Source of the DNA: Sulfolobus sp. UBA167
Lineage (GTDB): Archaea > Thermoproteota > Thermoprotei_A > Sulfolobales > Sulfolobaceae
Assembly (NCBI GenBank): GCA_002495845.1
Contig: DAHF01000068.1
Coordinates: forward strand, 6,880-20,527
DNA: 13,648 nt
Direction of reading: 5' to 3'
Shown: positions 7,012-13,431 of the stretch, one piece after another
Layout of the letters: the number at the start of each line of letters is the position of its first letter
Position numbering within the stretch: the first letter of the stretch is position 1
Translations under genes and position numbers: made by a program
The notes under the pieces: model-generated
Told to the model about the DNA's origin: nothing
Database searches by the model: none
Seen by the model: only the letters and a program-made list of their open reading frames with translations

Positions 7012-7502
7012 TCTTTTTCCCAATACTTCGATAACTTCACATAGGTATCCTCCAAAGTTTCGGAGATTACCTTGGTATTAGATACGACCGGCATGAAATT
7101 AGCGTCGCCGTTCCACCTAGGGACTATATGAATGTGAACGTGGTTTTCTATGCCTGCTCCAGCGACTCTGCCTATATTTATCCCTATATTAAATCCATGC
7201 GGATTATAGGAATTTCTAATTGAATTCATGCTCTCTCTCACTAAATGGAATACATCGAGGACTTCATCATCCGATAAAAGTTCAATGGATGGAACGTGCC
7301 TATAAGGAACTACCATTACGTGCCCTGCGTTATAAGGATACGCATTAAGTATCATAAAGGAAAATTTGCTTCGTCTTACGATATAATTTGCTTTATCGTT
7401 ATCTTCATGTATTACCCTACAGAAAAGGCATTCGTTCTTTTCGGTATTTTTAGAAGTGCCCTGAATATAAGTAGACCTCCACGGAGCCCATAAATTCTGC
7501 AT
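7008..7502 (-). CDS. HIT-family nucleotide hydrolase/transferase
   Basis: A 164-residue histidine-triad protein. The triad HVHIHIVPRW is at 121-130, with His123 the expected nucleophile, and the preceding PHGFNIGINIGRVAGAGIEN is the usual lead-in. An N-terminal MQNLWAPWRSTYIQG followed by CLFC (Cys25, Cys28) resembles the subgroup related to Ap4A phosphorylases and dinucleoside polyphosphate hydrolases. The substrate is not determined by the sequence. It is the first gene of the operon with ilvA (ATGA overlap) and pheA. A TATA-like element is centred 26 nt from the ATG, so the transcript is probably leaderless, and a palindrome lies between the two. Its link with amino-acid synthesis in this operon is unexplained. 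Confidence 0.92.
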   Translation of the reverse strand: MQNLWAPWRSTYIQGTSKNTEKNECLFCRVIHEDNDKANYIVRRSKFSFMILNAYPYNAGHVMVVPYRHVPSIELLSDDEVLDVFHLVRESMNSIRNSYNPHGFNIGINIGRVAGAGIENHVHIHIVPRWNGDANFMPVVSNTKVISETLEDTYVKLSKYWEKE

Positions 7503-7505
7503 AAC

Positions 7506-7522
7506 ATGTTAAAACTTAACAT
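7506..7522 (-). promoter_or_regulatory. Palindromic candidate operator at the hit-ilvA-pheA promoter
   Basis: ATGTTAA-AAC-TTAACAT on the + strand is a perfect 7-bp inverted repeat with a 3-nt spacer, centred at 7514. It fills the space between the TATA-like element (7525-7531) and the ATG at 7502, so its centre is 12 nt upstream of the start. Its core on the - strand, GTTAAGTTTTAAC, matches 10 of 13 positions of the element at the ahbAB promoter. Confidence 0.62.
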
Positions 7523-7524
7523 AG

Positions 7525-7531
7525 ATTAAAG
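7525..7531 (-). promoter_or_regulatory. TATA-like element of the hit-ilvA-pheA operon
   Basis: CTTTAAT on the - strand is centred 26 nt upstream of the ATG at 7502, which predicts transcription starting at or next to the start codon (leaderless mRNA). The 62-nt gap (7503-7564) also has to hold the end of radA; no clear T-run terminator is visible. Confidence 0.48.
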
Positions 7532-7564
7532 TTTTCTTACGAATATTACCAAGGCTAGTTAAGG

Positions 7565-8548
7565 TTATTCTTGAGAGTCTCTCACTCCTTCTTCCGTTAT
7601 TTCAAACACCACTTCCCCTTCAGGTAGGTGAGGTGCATCTATCATCCTTGCAATTCTCTTATTTCCTCTGCTACGTTTTACTTGGAGTCTTATTCCAGGT
7701 ACATGATATAGAGTATGCCCACCTACTGCAGTAGTAGGATCGCCGTAAAACATATCCGGTCTAGCCATAACTTGATTTGTTATAACCACGGCTAAATCGT
7801 ACATTTCAGCTAATTTAGTAAGCTGATGAAGATGTTTGTTCAATTTTTGTTGCCTAGCTGCTAAATTTTCTCTTCCCGTATAATCTGCTCTAAATTGTGC
7901 CATTACAGAATCAACTATAACAAGCTTTATTGAGGAATCCTCAACAATTTTTTCTTGTAATTCATCAACTATCGCCATTTGGTGATCGCTATTTACAGCC
8001 CTTATAAAATAAATATTATTCATAGCTTGTTCCGTATCTAAGCCTTGACCTTTGGCCATAGCCTCTATTCTTTCCCACCTGAAAGTACCCTCTGTATCTA
8101 TGTATACTGCTTTTCCGTTTAACCCACCTTTCTCCATAGGAAGCTGAACATTAATGCTTATCTGATGGCAGATTTGTGTCTTTCCTGTTCCATATTCTCC
8201 AAAGAACTCAGTCATTGTTCTAGTTTCGATCCCTCCTCCTAAAAGACCGTCCAAAGCTTGGCTACTTGTGGTTATTTTCTTTACAGCTTGTCTTTCCTTT
8301 TTAACTTCAAGAGCAGTTTTGAACTTTATATTTAGCGACTCTCTAGCCTCTTTTATTATTTTTTGAGCTGTAGTTAGAGGTATTCCTGCAGCTACGCTTA
8401 AGTCCTGAGCAGAAGCTATAGCTATAGATTCTATTGTAGGATATCCTGCTTCCTCAAGCTTATTGATTATGTTTTGGCTGATTCCTGAAAGTTCCTCTAC
8501 AGATTTAATATTCTTCTTACTTACGTTCTCCTGAACTTGATCTCCCAT
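7565..8548 (-). CDS. radA: DNA repair and recombination protein RadA
   Basis: Archaeal Rad51/RecA-family recombinase that forms filaments on single-stranded DNA and drives strand exchange. Its 327 residues match the usual crenarchaeal size. The N-terminal helix-hairpin-helix domain covers about 12-72, the polymerisation motif FKTA is at 76-79, Walker A GEYGTGKT at 117-124 and Walker B LVIVDS at 209-214. VITNQVMARPD and the loop with YGDPTTAVGGHTL are the usual DNA-binding region, and the end contains LPEGEVVFEITEEGV. The start at 8548 is supported by GGTGA (8554-8558) 5 nt upstream, which implies a real 5' leader. Unlike its upstream neighbours it is separated by 58 nt and probably has its own promoter, though read-through from the NSUN-Nip7 genes is possible. 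It runs in the same direction as the hit operon downstream. Confidence 0.97.
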   Translation of the reverse strand: MGDQVQENVSKKNIKSVEELSGISQNIINKLEEAGYPTIESIAIASAQDLSVAAGIPLTTAQKIIKEARESLNIKFKTALEVKKERQAVKKITTSSQALDGLLGGGIETRTMTEFFGEYGTGKTQICHQISINVQLPMEKGGLNGKAVYIDTEGTFRWERIEAMAKGQGLDTEQAMNNIYFIRAVNSDHQMAIVDELQEKIVEDSSIKLVIVDSVMAQFRADYTGRENLAARQQKLNKHLHQLTKLAEMYDLAVVITNQVMARPDMFYGDPTTAVGGHTLYHVPGIRLQVKRSRGNKRIARMIDAPHLPEGEVVFEITEEGVRDSQE

Positions 8549-8553
8549 TTAAA

Positions 8554-8558
8554 TCACC
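8554..8558 (-). promoter_or_regulatory. Ribosome binding site of radA
   Basis: GGTGA on the - strand, 5 nt from the ATG. It fixes the radA start and argues against a leaderless transcript, in contrast to the HIT and ahbAB genes. Confidence 0.65.
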
Positions 8559-8597
8559 ACTCAACAAGATTAAACTTAAAATGATTCCCATACGACC

Positions 8598-8605
8598 TAA
8601 TATAC
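8598..8605 (-). promoter_or_regulatory. Possible TATA box of radA
   Basis: GTATATTA on the - strand lies just beyond the end of the Nip7 gene. A start about 26 nt downstream would be near 8575, giving a leader of about 26 nt that includes the GGTGA site. A second AT-rich run at 8571-8583 would start transcription inside the ribosome site and is less likely. Confidence 0.4.
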
Positions 8606-8606
8606 T

Positions 8607-9140
8607 TTACCCACCCTCTCTTAAATACCATCCTATATCTAAAGTTGGTATTACTTCTGTAAGGAACTTATTTCTATTTTTCTTAGCTACTAATTTTACA
8701 TATGATATAAAATCATTATTTCTATCTATAGCAATTCCATAATTAAACTCAATTTTTTTATCAATTATAACTGATTTATTGTAAGTTAGTTTTTCAATTT
8801 CCGGGTCATCTAAACTAACTTTATTTTTACAGAATTTCACTAATAAATTCCCCATAGAAACTGTAGGAAAGAATTTACCTTTATACTGTCTTAATATTGG
8901 GATTCCTATACTATATGGAGAAAGATTTATTTTGCTAAAATTTTTTAGAATTTCTTTATTCATATTATTATGTAATATCATAAAAATTTGGTCGAACTCC
9001 GAGTGAGCTATGAAGAAGCACTTATCTGCAAAAATGTTCTCCGTTATTTCACAGTTATATTGATTCACTGATTCCCTCAGAGTGGAAATGAACTCCTTAT
9101 CTGAGAGCTCCTCAAAGGTCAGTCTTTCTTTAGGAGACAT
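8607..9140 (-). CDS. Archaeal Nip7-like ribosome biogenesis protein (pre-PUA + PUA)
   Basis: A 177-residue protein that I assign to the Nip7 family (UPF0113) by pattern. It opens RLTFEELSDKEF like the Nip7 N-terminus. A central YSIGIPILRQYKGKFFPTVS aligns with the Nip7 segment around SLGICLGKF. A C-terminal PUA domain (about 95-175) reads YGIAIDRNNDFISYVKLV and ends with PTLDIGWYLR (165-174), close to the DIGEYLR ending of eukaryotic Nip7. The eukaryotic protein helps assemble 60S ribosomes and process rRNA; archaeal homologues bind RNA through the PUA domain. The start at 9140 has GGAGG (9151-9155) 10 nt upstream and overlaps the end of the RNA methyltransferase gene by 22 nt. Co-expression with an rRNA/tRNA methylase supports the role. 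It is low in glycine and diverged, so the match is moderate. Confidence 0.72.
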   Translation of the reverse strand: MSPKERLTFEELSDKEFISTLRESVNQYNCEITENIFADKCFFIAHSEFDQIFMILHNNMNKEILKNFSKINLSPYSIGIPILRQYKGKFFPTVSMGNLLVKFCKNKVSLDDPEIEKLTYNKSVIIDKKIEFNYGIAIDRNNDFISYVKLVAKKNRNKFLTEVIPTLDIGWYLREGG

Positions 9141-10135
9141 ATGAAAAATCCCTCCGAACCATGTAAATGCGGAAATATTCTAATGCAAGACGTCAGGCTT
9201 TGGTCGAATTTGATTCCATTAAAGTCCGTTATACCCTTAGAGAAGCTAAATTTATTTGAATTTACCACCTTCATGCCTAACTCTGAAACTGCATAATTAA
9301 CCACAAATTCTCCTTCTTCAGGCCCAACGCTACAAGTGGAATACACCATTCTCCCTCCATCGTCTAACAAATCATAAGCTGCCTTAATGAGCTTTAATTG
9401 ATTTAAAGCTAAATTTTTGAGATCGGATGGGGAAGTCTTACTTCTCCTTGAAGGGTCTTTATAAATTATTCCTTCCCCAGAACAAGGAGCGTCAAGTAAG
9501 ATCTCGTGAAACCTGAGAGGCGTCTTTGCAATATTAACCGCATCAGTTCTAACTATTATAGTATTTAAGACACCTAACCTGTTAATATTGCTTAATAGCG
9601 ATTTAATTCTCTTTCTAGACTTCTCTACTGCTACTATTGATCCCCGATTATCTAACAACTGAGCTATTTCCGACGTTTTACTCCCTGGAGCAGCTGCCAT
9701 ATCCAAGATTAAGTCTTCCGTCGACGGCGAAAGTAGGAGGGGAGGTATCATAGAGGATTTTGACTGGATGTGATAGAAACCTTTTAAATACTCTAGGGAT
9801 GCCCCGAGCGATGGTTTTCTGGGAGAACTAATTACCTCATATCCTATTTCTATCTTTTCTATAGTTCTCAAATGAAACCCTTTTTCTTTCATTACCTCTT
9901 CGAATCTGGACCTTGAAACCCTCAATGAGTTGTACCTAATTGTCTTCTTAAGAGGGAAGCTGCAGCTCTCCAAAAAGTAGGTAGCTTCATCTTTCTCTCT
10001 AAATATCTCCAAGTACCTGGAGACCATGTAGTCCATGACGTGAAATCTTCTGCTAAGAGACTGATCTAATTGAAGGGAGCTGTAGTCGAAAATTCTTTCA
10101 TAACGTCTTAAGTAATCCTCTGGTATAGTGAGCAT
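9119..10135 (-). CDS. NOL1/NOP2/Sun-family RNA cytosine-C5 methyltransferase
   Basis: SAM-dependent RNA m5C methyltransferase of the NSUN family, 338 residues. The SAM site motif LDMAAAPGSKT is at 144-154, the motif IV cysteine is Cys218 in DAPCSGEG, and the motif VI nucleophile is Cys268 in YSTCS, so both catalytic cysteines are present. The C-terminus RIFPHLHGSEGFFICLLKK is typical. The N-terminal 60 residues precede the RYNSLR strand and look like a family-specific helical extension; no separate PUA domain is seen, but the Nip7-like PUA protein is encoded next. The target, tRNA or rRNA, cannot be told. The ATG at 10135 is head-to-head with the CYTH gene with 2 nt between start codons; a later Met (residue 34) is possible but would leave a long gap and has no ribosome site. 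Confidence 0.93.
   Translation of the reverse strand: MLTIPEDYLRRYERIFDYSSLQLDQSLSRRFHVMDYMVSRYLEIFREKDEATYFLESCSFPLKKTIRYNSLRVSRSRFEEVMKEKGFHLRTIEKIEIGYEVISSPRKPSLGASLEYLKGFYHIQSKSSMIPPLLLSPSTEDLILDMAAAPGSKTSEIAQLLDNRGSIVAVEKSRKRIKSLLSNINRLGVLNTIIVRTDAVNIAKTPLRFHEILLDAPCSGEGIIYKDPSRRSKTSPSDLKNLALNQLKLIKAAYDLLDDGGRMVYSTCSVGPEEGEFVVNYAVSELGMKVVNSNKFSFSKGITDFNGIKFDQSLTSCIRIFPHLHGSEGFFICLLKKD
10107..10114 (+). promoter_or_regulatory. Weak TATA-like element of the CYTH operon, inside the NSUN gene
   Basis: CTTAAGTA is centred about 27 nt upstream of the ATG at 10138 and lies within codons of the divergent methyltransferase gene. Because the two start codons are 2 nt apart, any promoter for this operon has to be inside the neighbour's coding sequence. 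The match is weak. Confidence 0.33.
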
Positions 10136-10137
10136 AT

Positions 10138-10680
10138 ATGATAGAAAGAGAAGTCAAGTTAAAGCTTAAATCTCCCTCTCTCGAAGAGCTGGAAAAGCTA
10201 CTTGAAGGAAAGTCACAGAAATTAAACGAGGAAGTCCAAGACGACACATACTTCAACTATAAATACAGAGATTTCAAAGAGTCAGACGAAGCTATAAGGT
10301 TAAGGAAGACCAATAGCGAATACGAGTTGACATATAAAGGTCCAAAAATGGGAAATTATGGAAAGAGTAGAGAGGAAATAACAGTCAGGATATCTGAAAG
10401 GGATATTCAGAATATTAACATAATCATGGAGAGAATTGGGCTGTATAGGGCTTTCACGGTAAAGAAAACGAGGAAGAACTTCAAGATAGATAGATACATT
10501 ATTTCTCTAGACAGAGTTGAAGGCTTAGGGGACTTTATAGAAGTCGAAGGACAGGACGTATCAGAGGATCAGCTGAAGGATTTCTTTCAAAAATTCATAA
10601 ACGATTTTCAAATTAAAGGGGAAGTAACAAATAGCTCCTATTTGGAACTTCTATTGAGAAGCCATGATAAGAGCAAATAA
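10138..10680 (+). CDS. CYTH-domain protein (triphosphate tunnel enzyme, CyaB-like)
   Basis: A 180-residue CYTH/TTM protein. The signature ExExK is at the very N-terminus (Glu3, Glu5, Lys7 in MIEREVKLKL), which fixes the start at 10138. Other tunnel residues are visible as RLRK (54-57), YELTYKGPK (62-70), KKTRKNF (109-115), LDRVEGLGDFIEVE (124-137). The C-terminus is a short helix. Members include class IV adenylyl cyclases, thiamine triphosphatases and inorganic triphosphatases, all acting on triphosphates with divalent metal. The sequence does not separate these; for archaeal short forms 'class IV adenylate cyclase' is a common but untested label. It is first in an operon and overlaps the SAM hydroxide adenosyltransferase gene by 17 nt. 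The likely transcript is leaderless. Confidence 0.87.
   Translation: MIEREVKLKLKSPSLEELEKLLEGKSQKLNEEVQDDTYFNYKYRDFKESDEAIRLRKTNSEYELTYKGPKMGNYGKSREEITVRISERDIQNINIIMERIGLYRAFTVKKTRKNFKIDRYIISLDRVEGLGDFIEVEGQDVSEDQLKDFFQKFINDFQIKGEVTNSSYLELLLRSHDKSK
10159..10164 (-). promoter_or_regulatory. TATA-like element of the NSUN-Nip7 unit, inside the CYTH gene
   Basis: CTTTAA on the - strand is centred about 26 nt from the ATG at 10135 and lies in codons 8-9 of the CYTH gene. It predicts a leaderless transcript for the methyltransferase, mirroring the opposite promoter. Confidence 0.42.
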
Positions 10681-11494
10681 CATAGCAATCCTTACGGATT
10701 TCAGTCTCTCGGATAACTACAATGGAGTTATGGAAGGTACGATAAGAAGGTTTAACAAGGATGTTAATATTACATATTTAAGTGGAAATTCAAAAAAATT
10801 TAATATCAAAAGCGCCTCGTATTTACTTTATACTGGATATAGATTCTTTCCGCGAAAAACGATTTTCCTTGTAGTTGTAGACCCTGGTGTTGGGACTGAA
10901 AGAGATGCTTTACTAGTCAAAACTCGAAATTACTTTTTCATAGGTCCTGACAACGGAGTTCTTTATCCATCTATATTAAGCGATGGCATAGTTGAAATAA
11001 GGAAGATAAATGATCCTAAAATCTTTCTGTCCAAGGAAATTTCCAAGACATTTCATGGAAGAGATATATTTGCTATTTCTGCAGCACTTTTATCTACAGG
11101 AGTAGGAACAGAATCATTCGGCGACATTAAAGACCAAAGTGAACTCTGTAAGTACGAGTTGAAATATCATGAGAAAGTAGAATGCGGATTAAAGACAAAG
11201 GTAATTTACGTTGATAATTTTGGCAATGTGGCGTTAAGTCTTACGCCAAATGAATTCAAATTGAAAGAAAATCAGACATATGAAATAATTGCTGGAGGAT
11301 CAGAATATAAAGTAGTCTCAAAGAGGACTTTCGGTTACGGTGAAGAGAATCAATTGATTATTTATAGCAATGGCTACGGATTTCTTGAAATAGGAATTAA
11401 TAAGGGAAGTGCCTATGATACTTTGAAGACTTCAGAAGGAGATGAAATATGCTTAGAGGACTATACCCAGGGAGATTTCAGCCCTTCCACTTAG
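10664..11494 (+). CDS. SAM hydroxide adenosyltransferase (DUF62)
   Basis: Cleaves S-adenosylmethionine to adenosine and methionine with hydroxide as nucleophile; family of the bacterial fluorinase and chlorinase. The 276-residue chain starts IAILTDFSLSDNYNGVM. The diagnostic triad is present: Asp73 and Arg80 in VDPGVGTERDAL, and His131 in FHGRD, with the D-x6-R spacing of the characterised Pyrococcus enzyme. FIGPDNGVL (92-100) is the usual loop before the second half, and VDNFGNVAL occurs in the C-terminal domain. The absence of the halogenase insertion near the nucleophile site argues for hydroxide; this is by recall. The start overlaps the CYTH gene by 17 nt, and its last 46 nt overlap nadM in another frame. 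Physiological purpose is unknown; SAM removal or adenosine recycling are possible. Confidence 0.9.
   Translation: MIRANNIAILTDFSLSDNYNGVMEGTIRRFNKDVNITYLSGNSKKFNIKSASYLLYTGYRFFPRKTIFLVVVDPGVGTERDALLVKTRNYFFIGPDNGVLYPSILSDGIVEIRKINDPKIFLSKEISKTFHGRDIFAISAALLSTGVGTESFGDIKDQSELCKYELKYHEKVECGLKTKVIYVDNFGNVALSLTPNEFKLKENQTYEIIAGGSEYKVVSKRTFGYGEENQLIIYSNGYGFLEIGINKGSAYDTLKTSEGDEICLEDYTQGDFSPST
11438..11441 (+). promoter_or_regulatory. Ribosome binding site of nadM, inside the upstream gene
   Basis: GGAG within AGAAGGAGATG lies 7 nt before the ATG at 11449. It supports internal initiation 46 nt before the end of the SAM hydroxide adenosyltransferase gene. Confidence 0.5.
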
Positions 11495-11967
11495 GCCATT
11501 TAGAAGTTTTAAAGTGGAGCTTAGAAAAGGTAGACGAGCTAATAGTACTGGTAGGAAGCGCACAAGAAAGCCATACATTGACAAACCCATTTACGGCTGG
11601 AGAGAGAATAGAGATGATACGTCAGACCTTAATCGAGAATAAGATAGACCTTGAGAGAATTATTATAATACCGATACCTGACATTTTGATGAACAGTGTC
11701 TGGGCGTATCATGTAGGGATGTACGTTCCTTCTTTCTCTATTCTCGTCGCTAGGAACCCTCTGGTAATTAGAATATTCAAGGAGGCTGGATACAAAACTT
11801 TAGTTCCACCTGCTTTTGATAGAGAAAAGTATAATTCCACCTTAATTCGAAGGTTGATTATTACTAACGGGGAATGGAAGGATTTAGTCTCTGAAAGCAC
11901 TTATTCTTTTATAAAATCAATAAAAGGGGATGAAAGATTAAAAGAAATAGTTGGGACTGATAAGTGA
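11449..11967 (+). CDS. nadM: Nicotinamide-nucleotide adenylyltransferase, archaeal NadM type
   Basis: Joins NMN and ATP to NAD+ and pyrophosphate, the last step of NAD synthesis and salvage. The 172-residue protein has the nucleotidyltransferase signature GRFQPFHLGH at 8-17 (His14 and His17 are the HxGH pair) and the second signature STLIRR at 130-135, the ISSTxIR site for triphosphate. The middle contains VGSAQESHTLTNPFTAGER, typical of archaeal NadM. The start at 11449 puts the signature at the normal distance from the N-terminus and has GGAG at 7 nt. It overlaps the preceding gene by 46 nt and is followed by the thioesterase gene after 10 nt. Functional ties within the operon are through adenosine-containing cofactors, but this is inference. 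Confidence 0.95.
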   Translation: MLRGLYPGRFQPFHLGHLEVLKWSLEKVDELIVLVGSAQESHTLTNPFTAGERIEMIRQTLIENKIDLERIIIIPIPDILMNSVWAYHVGMYVPSFSILVARNPLVIRIFKEAGYKTLVPPAFDREKYNSTLIRRLIITNGEWKDLVSESTYSFIKSIKGDERLKEIVGTDK

Positions 11968-11970
11968 GGT
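11966..11970 (+). promoter_or_regulatory. Ribosome binding site of the thioesterase
   Basis: GAGGT overlaps the TGA stop of nadM and lies 7 nt before the ATG at 11978. It supports that start and coupled translation. Confidence 0.6.
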
Positions 11971-11977
11971 TTAGGAG

Positions 11978-12910
11978 ATGTATAAACTAGAGACTTTTTA
12001 TAATGTATTCCCCTGGCATACTAACCACTTCGGATCATTGCACGGAGGAATATACATGAACTGGCTAGTTGATACCGCAGGACTTCTAATGTCTTCTGTC
12101 AGTAAAGGGAATTATCTATTGGCATCAGTGGATCATATTTTCCTGATTAAACCAGCAAGAATAGGAGATATAGTAAGAGTCGTAGCTGAGGTCACCGGCG
12201 TGTGGAATACCTCAATTGAAGTTAGGGTTAAAGGTTGCATAAGTAAGGAAGGAAAAGAAAAGGAAGAGCTAGGTGCTTTCAGTTACATGACGCTAGTTGC
12301 TACAGACGAACATAACAAACCTAGAAAAATGAATATGAACGGTTTTCACAATGAAGAGGAAAGTGAGAAGAGAAGAGAAAGAAGATTATACAGAAGAAAG
12401 CAGGCACTCGTGGATGATGAGGACATCTTAAGCGGTATGACTTTCTCTAGATCTTATACAAGGACGATCTATCCTGAACATGCCTTTGGGAATGGAATTC
12501 TGTATGCAGGGAAAATGTACACTATGCTCGATGAAGCTATGGCGATAGTCGCCAAGATGTATTCTAAGGGAAACGTATTCACGGTTTCTACGGGATATGC
12601 TGATTTCCTGACCCCTGTAAAAGTAGGAGATATCTTGGAAATACAAGGGGCTGTAGAGTATACAGGAAACACTTCTCTAGACGTGGGAGGAAAGGTCTTT
12701 GCAATAGATTACTTCAAACAAAAGAAAAAATTGGTAACTAACACCGTATTCTCCTTCGTTGCAATAGATGAAAACAACAAACCTAGACCTATAGAGAAAA
12801 TAATACCTTCAACTGAGAAAGAGAAGAGAAGGTTTGAGGCTAGACTAAAGGAGAGGGAAGAAAGAATAAAGGATTCCAAGGCAGTTCAAAGCTCATTTAC
12901 GTGCAGTTGA
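11978..12910 (+). CDS. Acyl-CoA thioesterase, double hotdog
   Basis: Cytosolic acyl-CoA hydrolase (COG1607-like) made of two hotdog domains in one chain of 310 residues. Domain 1 (about 1-115) has HTNHFGSLHGGIYMNWLVDTAG with Asn16, His22, Gly23-Gly24 and Asp32. Domain 2 (about 155-280) has the matching YPEHAFGNGILYAGKMYTMLDEAM with His168 and Asp185. Domain 1 keeps the Asn and the GG, while domain 2 has Glu167/His168 and AG, so the two active sites are probably complementary. A charged, Arg/Lys/Glu-rich linker (about 127-145) joins them, and a similar charged tail ends the protein. Chain-length preference cannot be read; in archaea the substrates may be CoA esters from amino-acid or fatty-acid breakdown. 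It is the last gene of the operon and overlaps the convergent DUF99 gene by 25 nt. Confidence 0.88.
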   Translation: MYKLETFYNVFPWHTNHFGSLHGGIYMNWLVDTAGLLMSSVSKGNYLLASVDHIFLIKPARIGDIVRVVAEVTGVWNTSIEVRVKGCISKEGKEKEELGAFSYMTLVATDEHNKPRKMNMNGFHNEEESEKRRERRLYRRKQALVDDEDILSGMTFSRSYTRTIYPEHAFGNGILYAGKMYTMLDEAMAIVAKMYSKGNVFTVSTGYADFLTPVKVGDILEIQGAVEYTGNTSLDVGGKVFAIDYFKQKKKLVTNTVFSFVAIDENNKPRPIEKIIPSTEKEKRRFEARLKEREERIKDSKAVQSSFTCS

Positions 12911-13431
12911 CCTATAGCACGGCCTACCACATGTGCGTGTCTTATAGGCTCTGGATACTTAACGAATACTTGGTAATGCTCTATAATTTCCTTTACAGTG
13001 GTAAGCTCTAGGTCGGTATTGACATAAACGGTTCCCTTTTTTGTAGGAATACTTACAATATTTTTCAATACGTTCATTATGGTTTCTATCCTCTTTTTAT
13101 CACTTCCGAAGTTCTTCTTTAGTGCGTCGAATATCGATTCTACATTTGGTTTTTTTCCAAAAAAATATATATAGTTCTCCATAGCTTCAATATAGTTAAA
13201 CCCGCCACAGATCACACTATCAATTATTGTGAAGTCACCTTTACGCAATGACTTGAAGACGTTTGTAGCGTCCTCCCCGTCAACTGTTATGAAATTGAAG
13301 TCTACGTCCTTAACAATATAGTCAGAAAAAGTAACACTTACTAAAGGTGCCTTACCTAATTTCCGTTTATAGCTCAAGGGAAAATAACCGTCATCTATTC
13401 CAGATACTAGCAATTCTAGAGTCACTCTCAT
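12886..13431 (-). CDS. DUF99 family protein (endonuclease dU family)
   Basis: A 181-residue member of DUF99, called endonuclease dU in Pfam and structurally related to endonuclease V. The N-terminus holds the acidic GIDDGYFP (11-18, Asp13 and Asp14), then APLVSVTF, FITVDGEDAT (47-56, Asp51 and Asp54) and IIDSVICGGFN (69-79, Asp71). The end reads PEPIRHAHVVGRAIG, typical of the family. The conserved acids suggest metal-dependent nucleic-acid hydrolysis, but I can name no proven substrate for this protein. The first 41 nt overlap the end of the Orc1/Cdc6 gene, so it is co-transcribed with a replication initiator, which fits a DNA-maintenance role. Its end overlaps the thioesterase gene. Confidence 0.85.
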   Translation of the reverse strand: MRVTLELLVSGIDDGYFPLSYKRKLGKAPLVSVTFSDYIVKDVDFNFITVDGEDATNVFKSLRKGDFTIIDSVICGGFNYIEAMENYIYFFGKKPNVESIFDALKKNFGSDKKRIETIMNVLKNIVSIPTKKGTVYVNTDLELTTVKEIIEHYQVFVKYPEPIRHAHVVGRAIGQLHVNEL

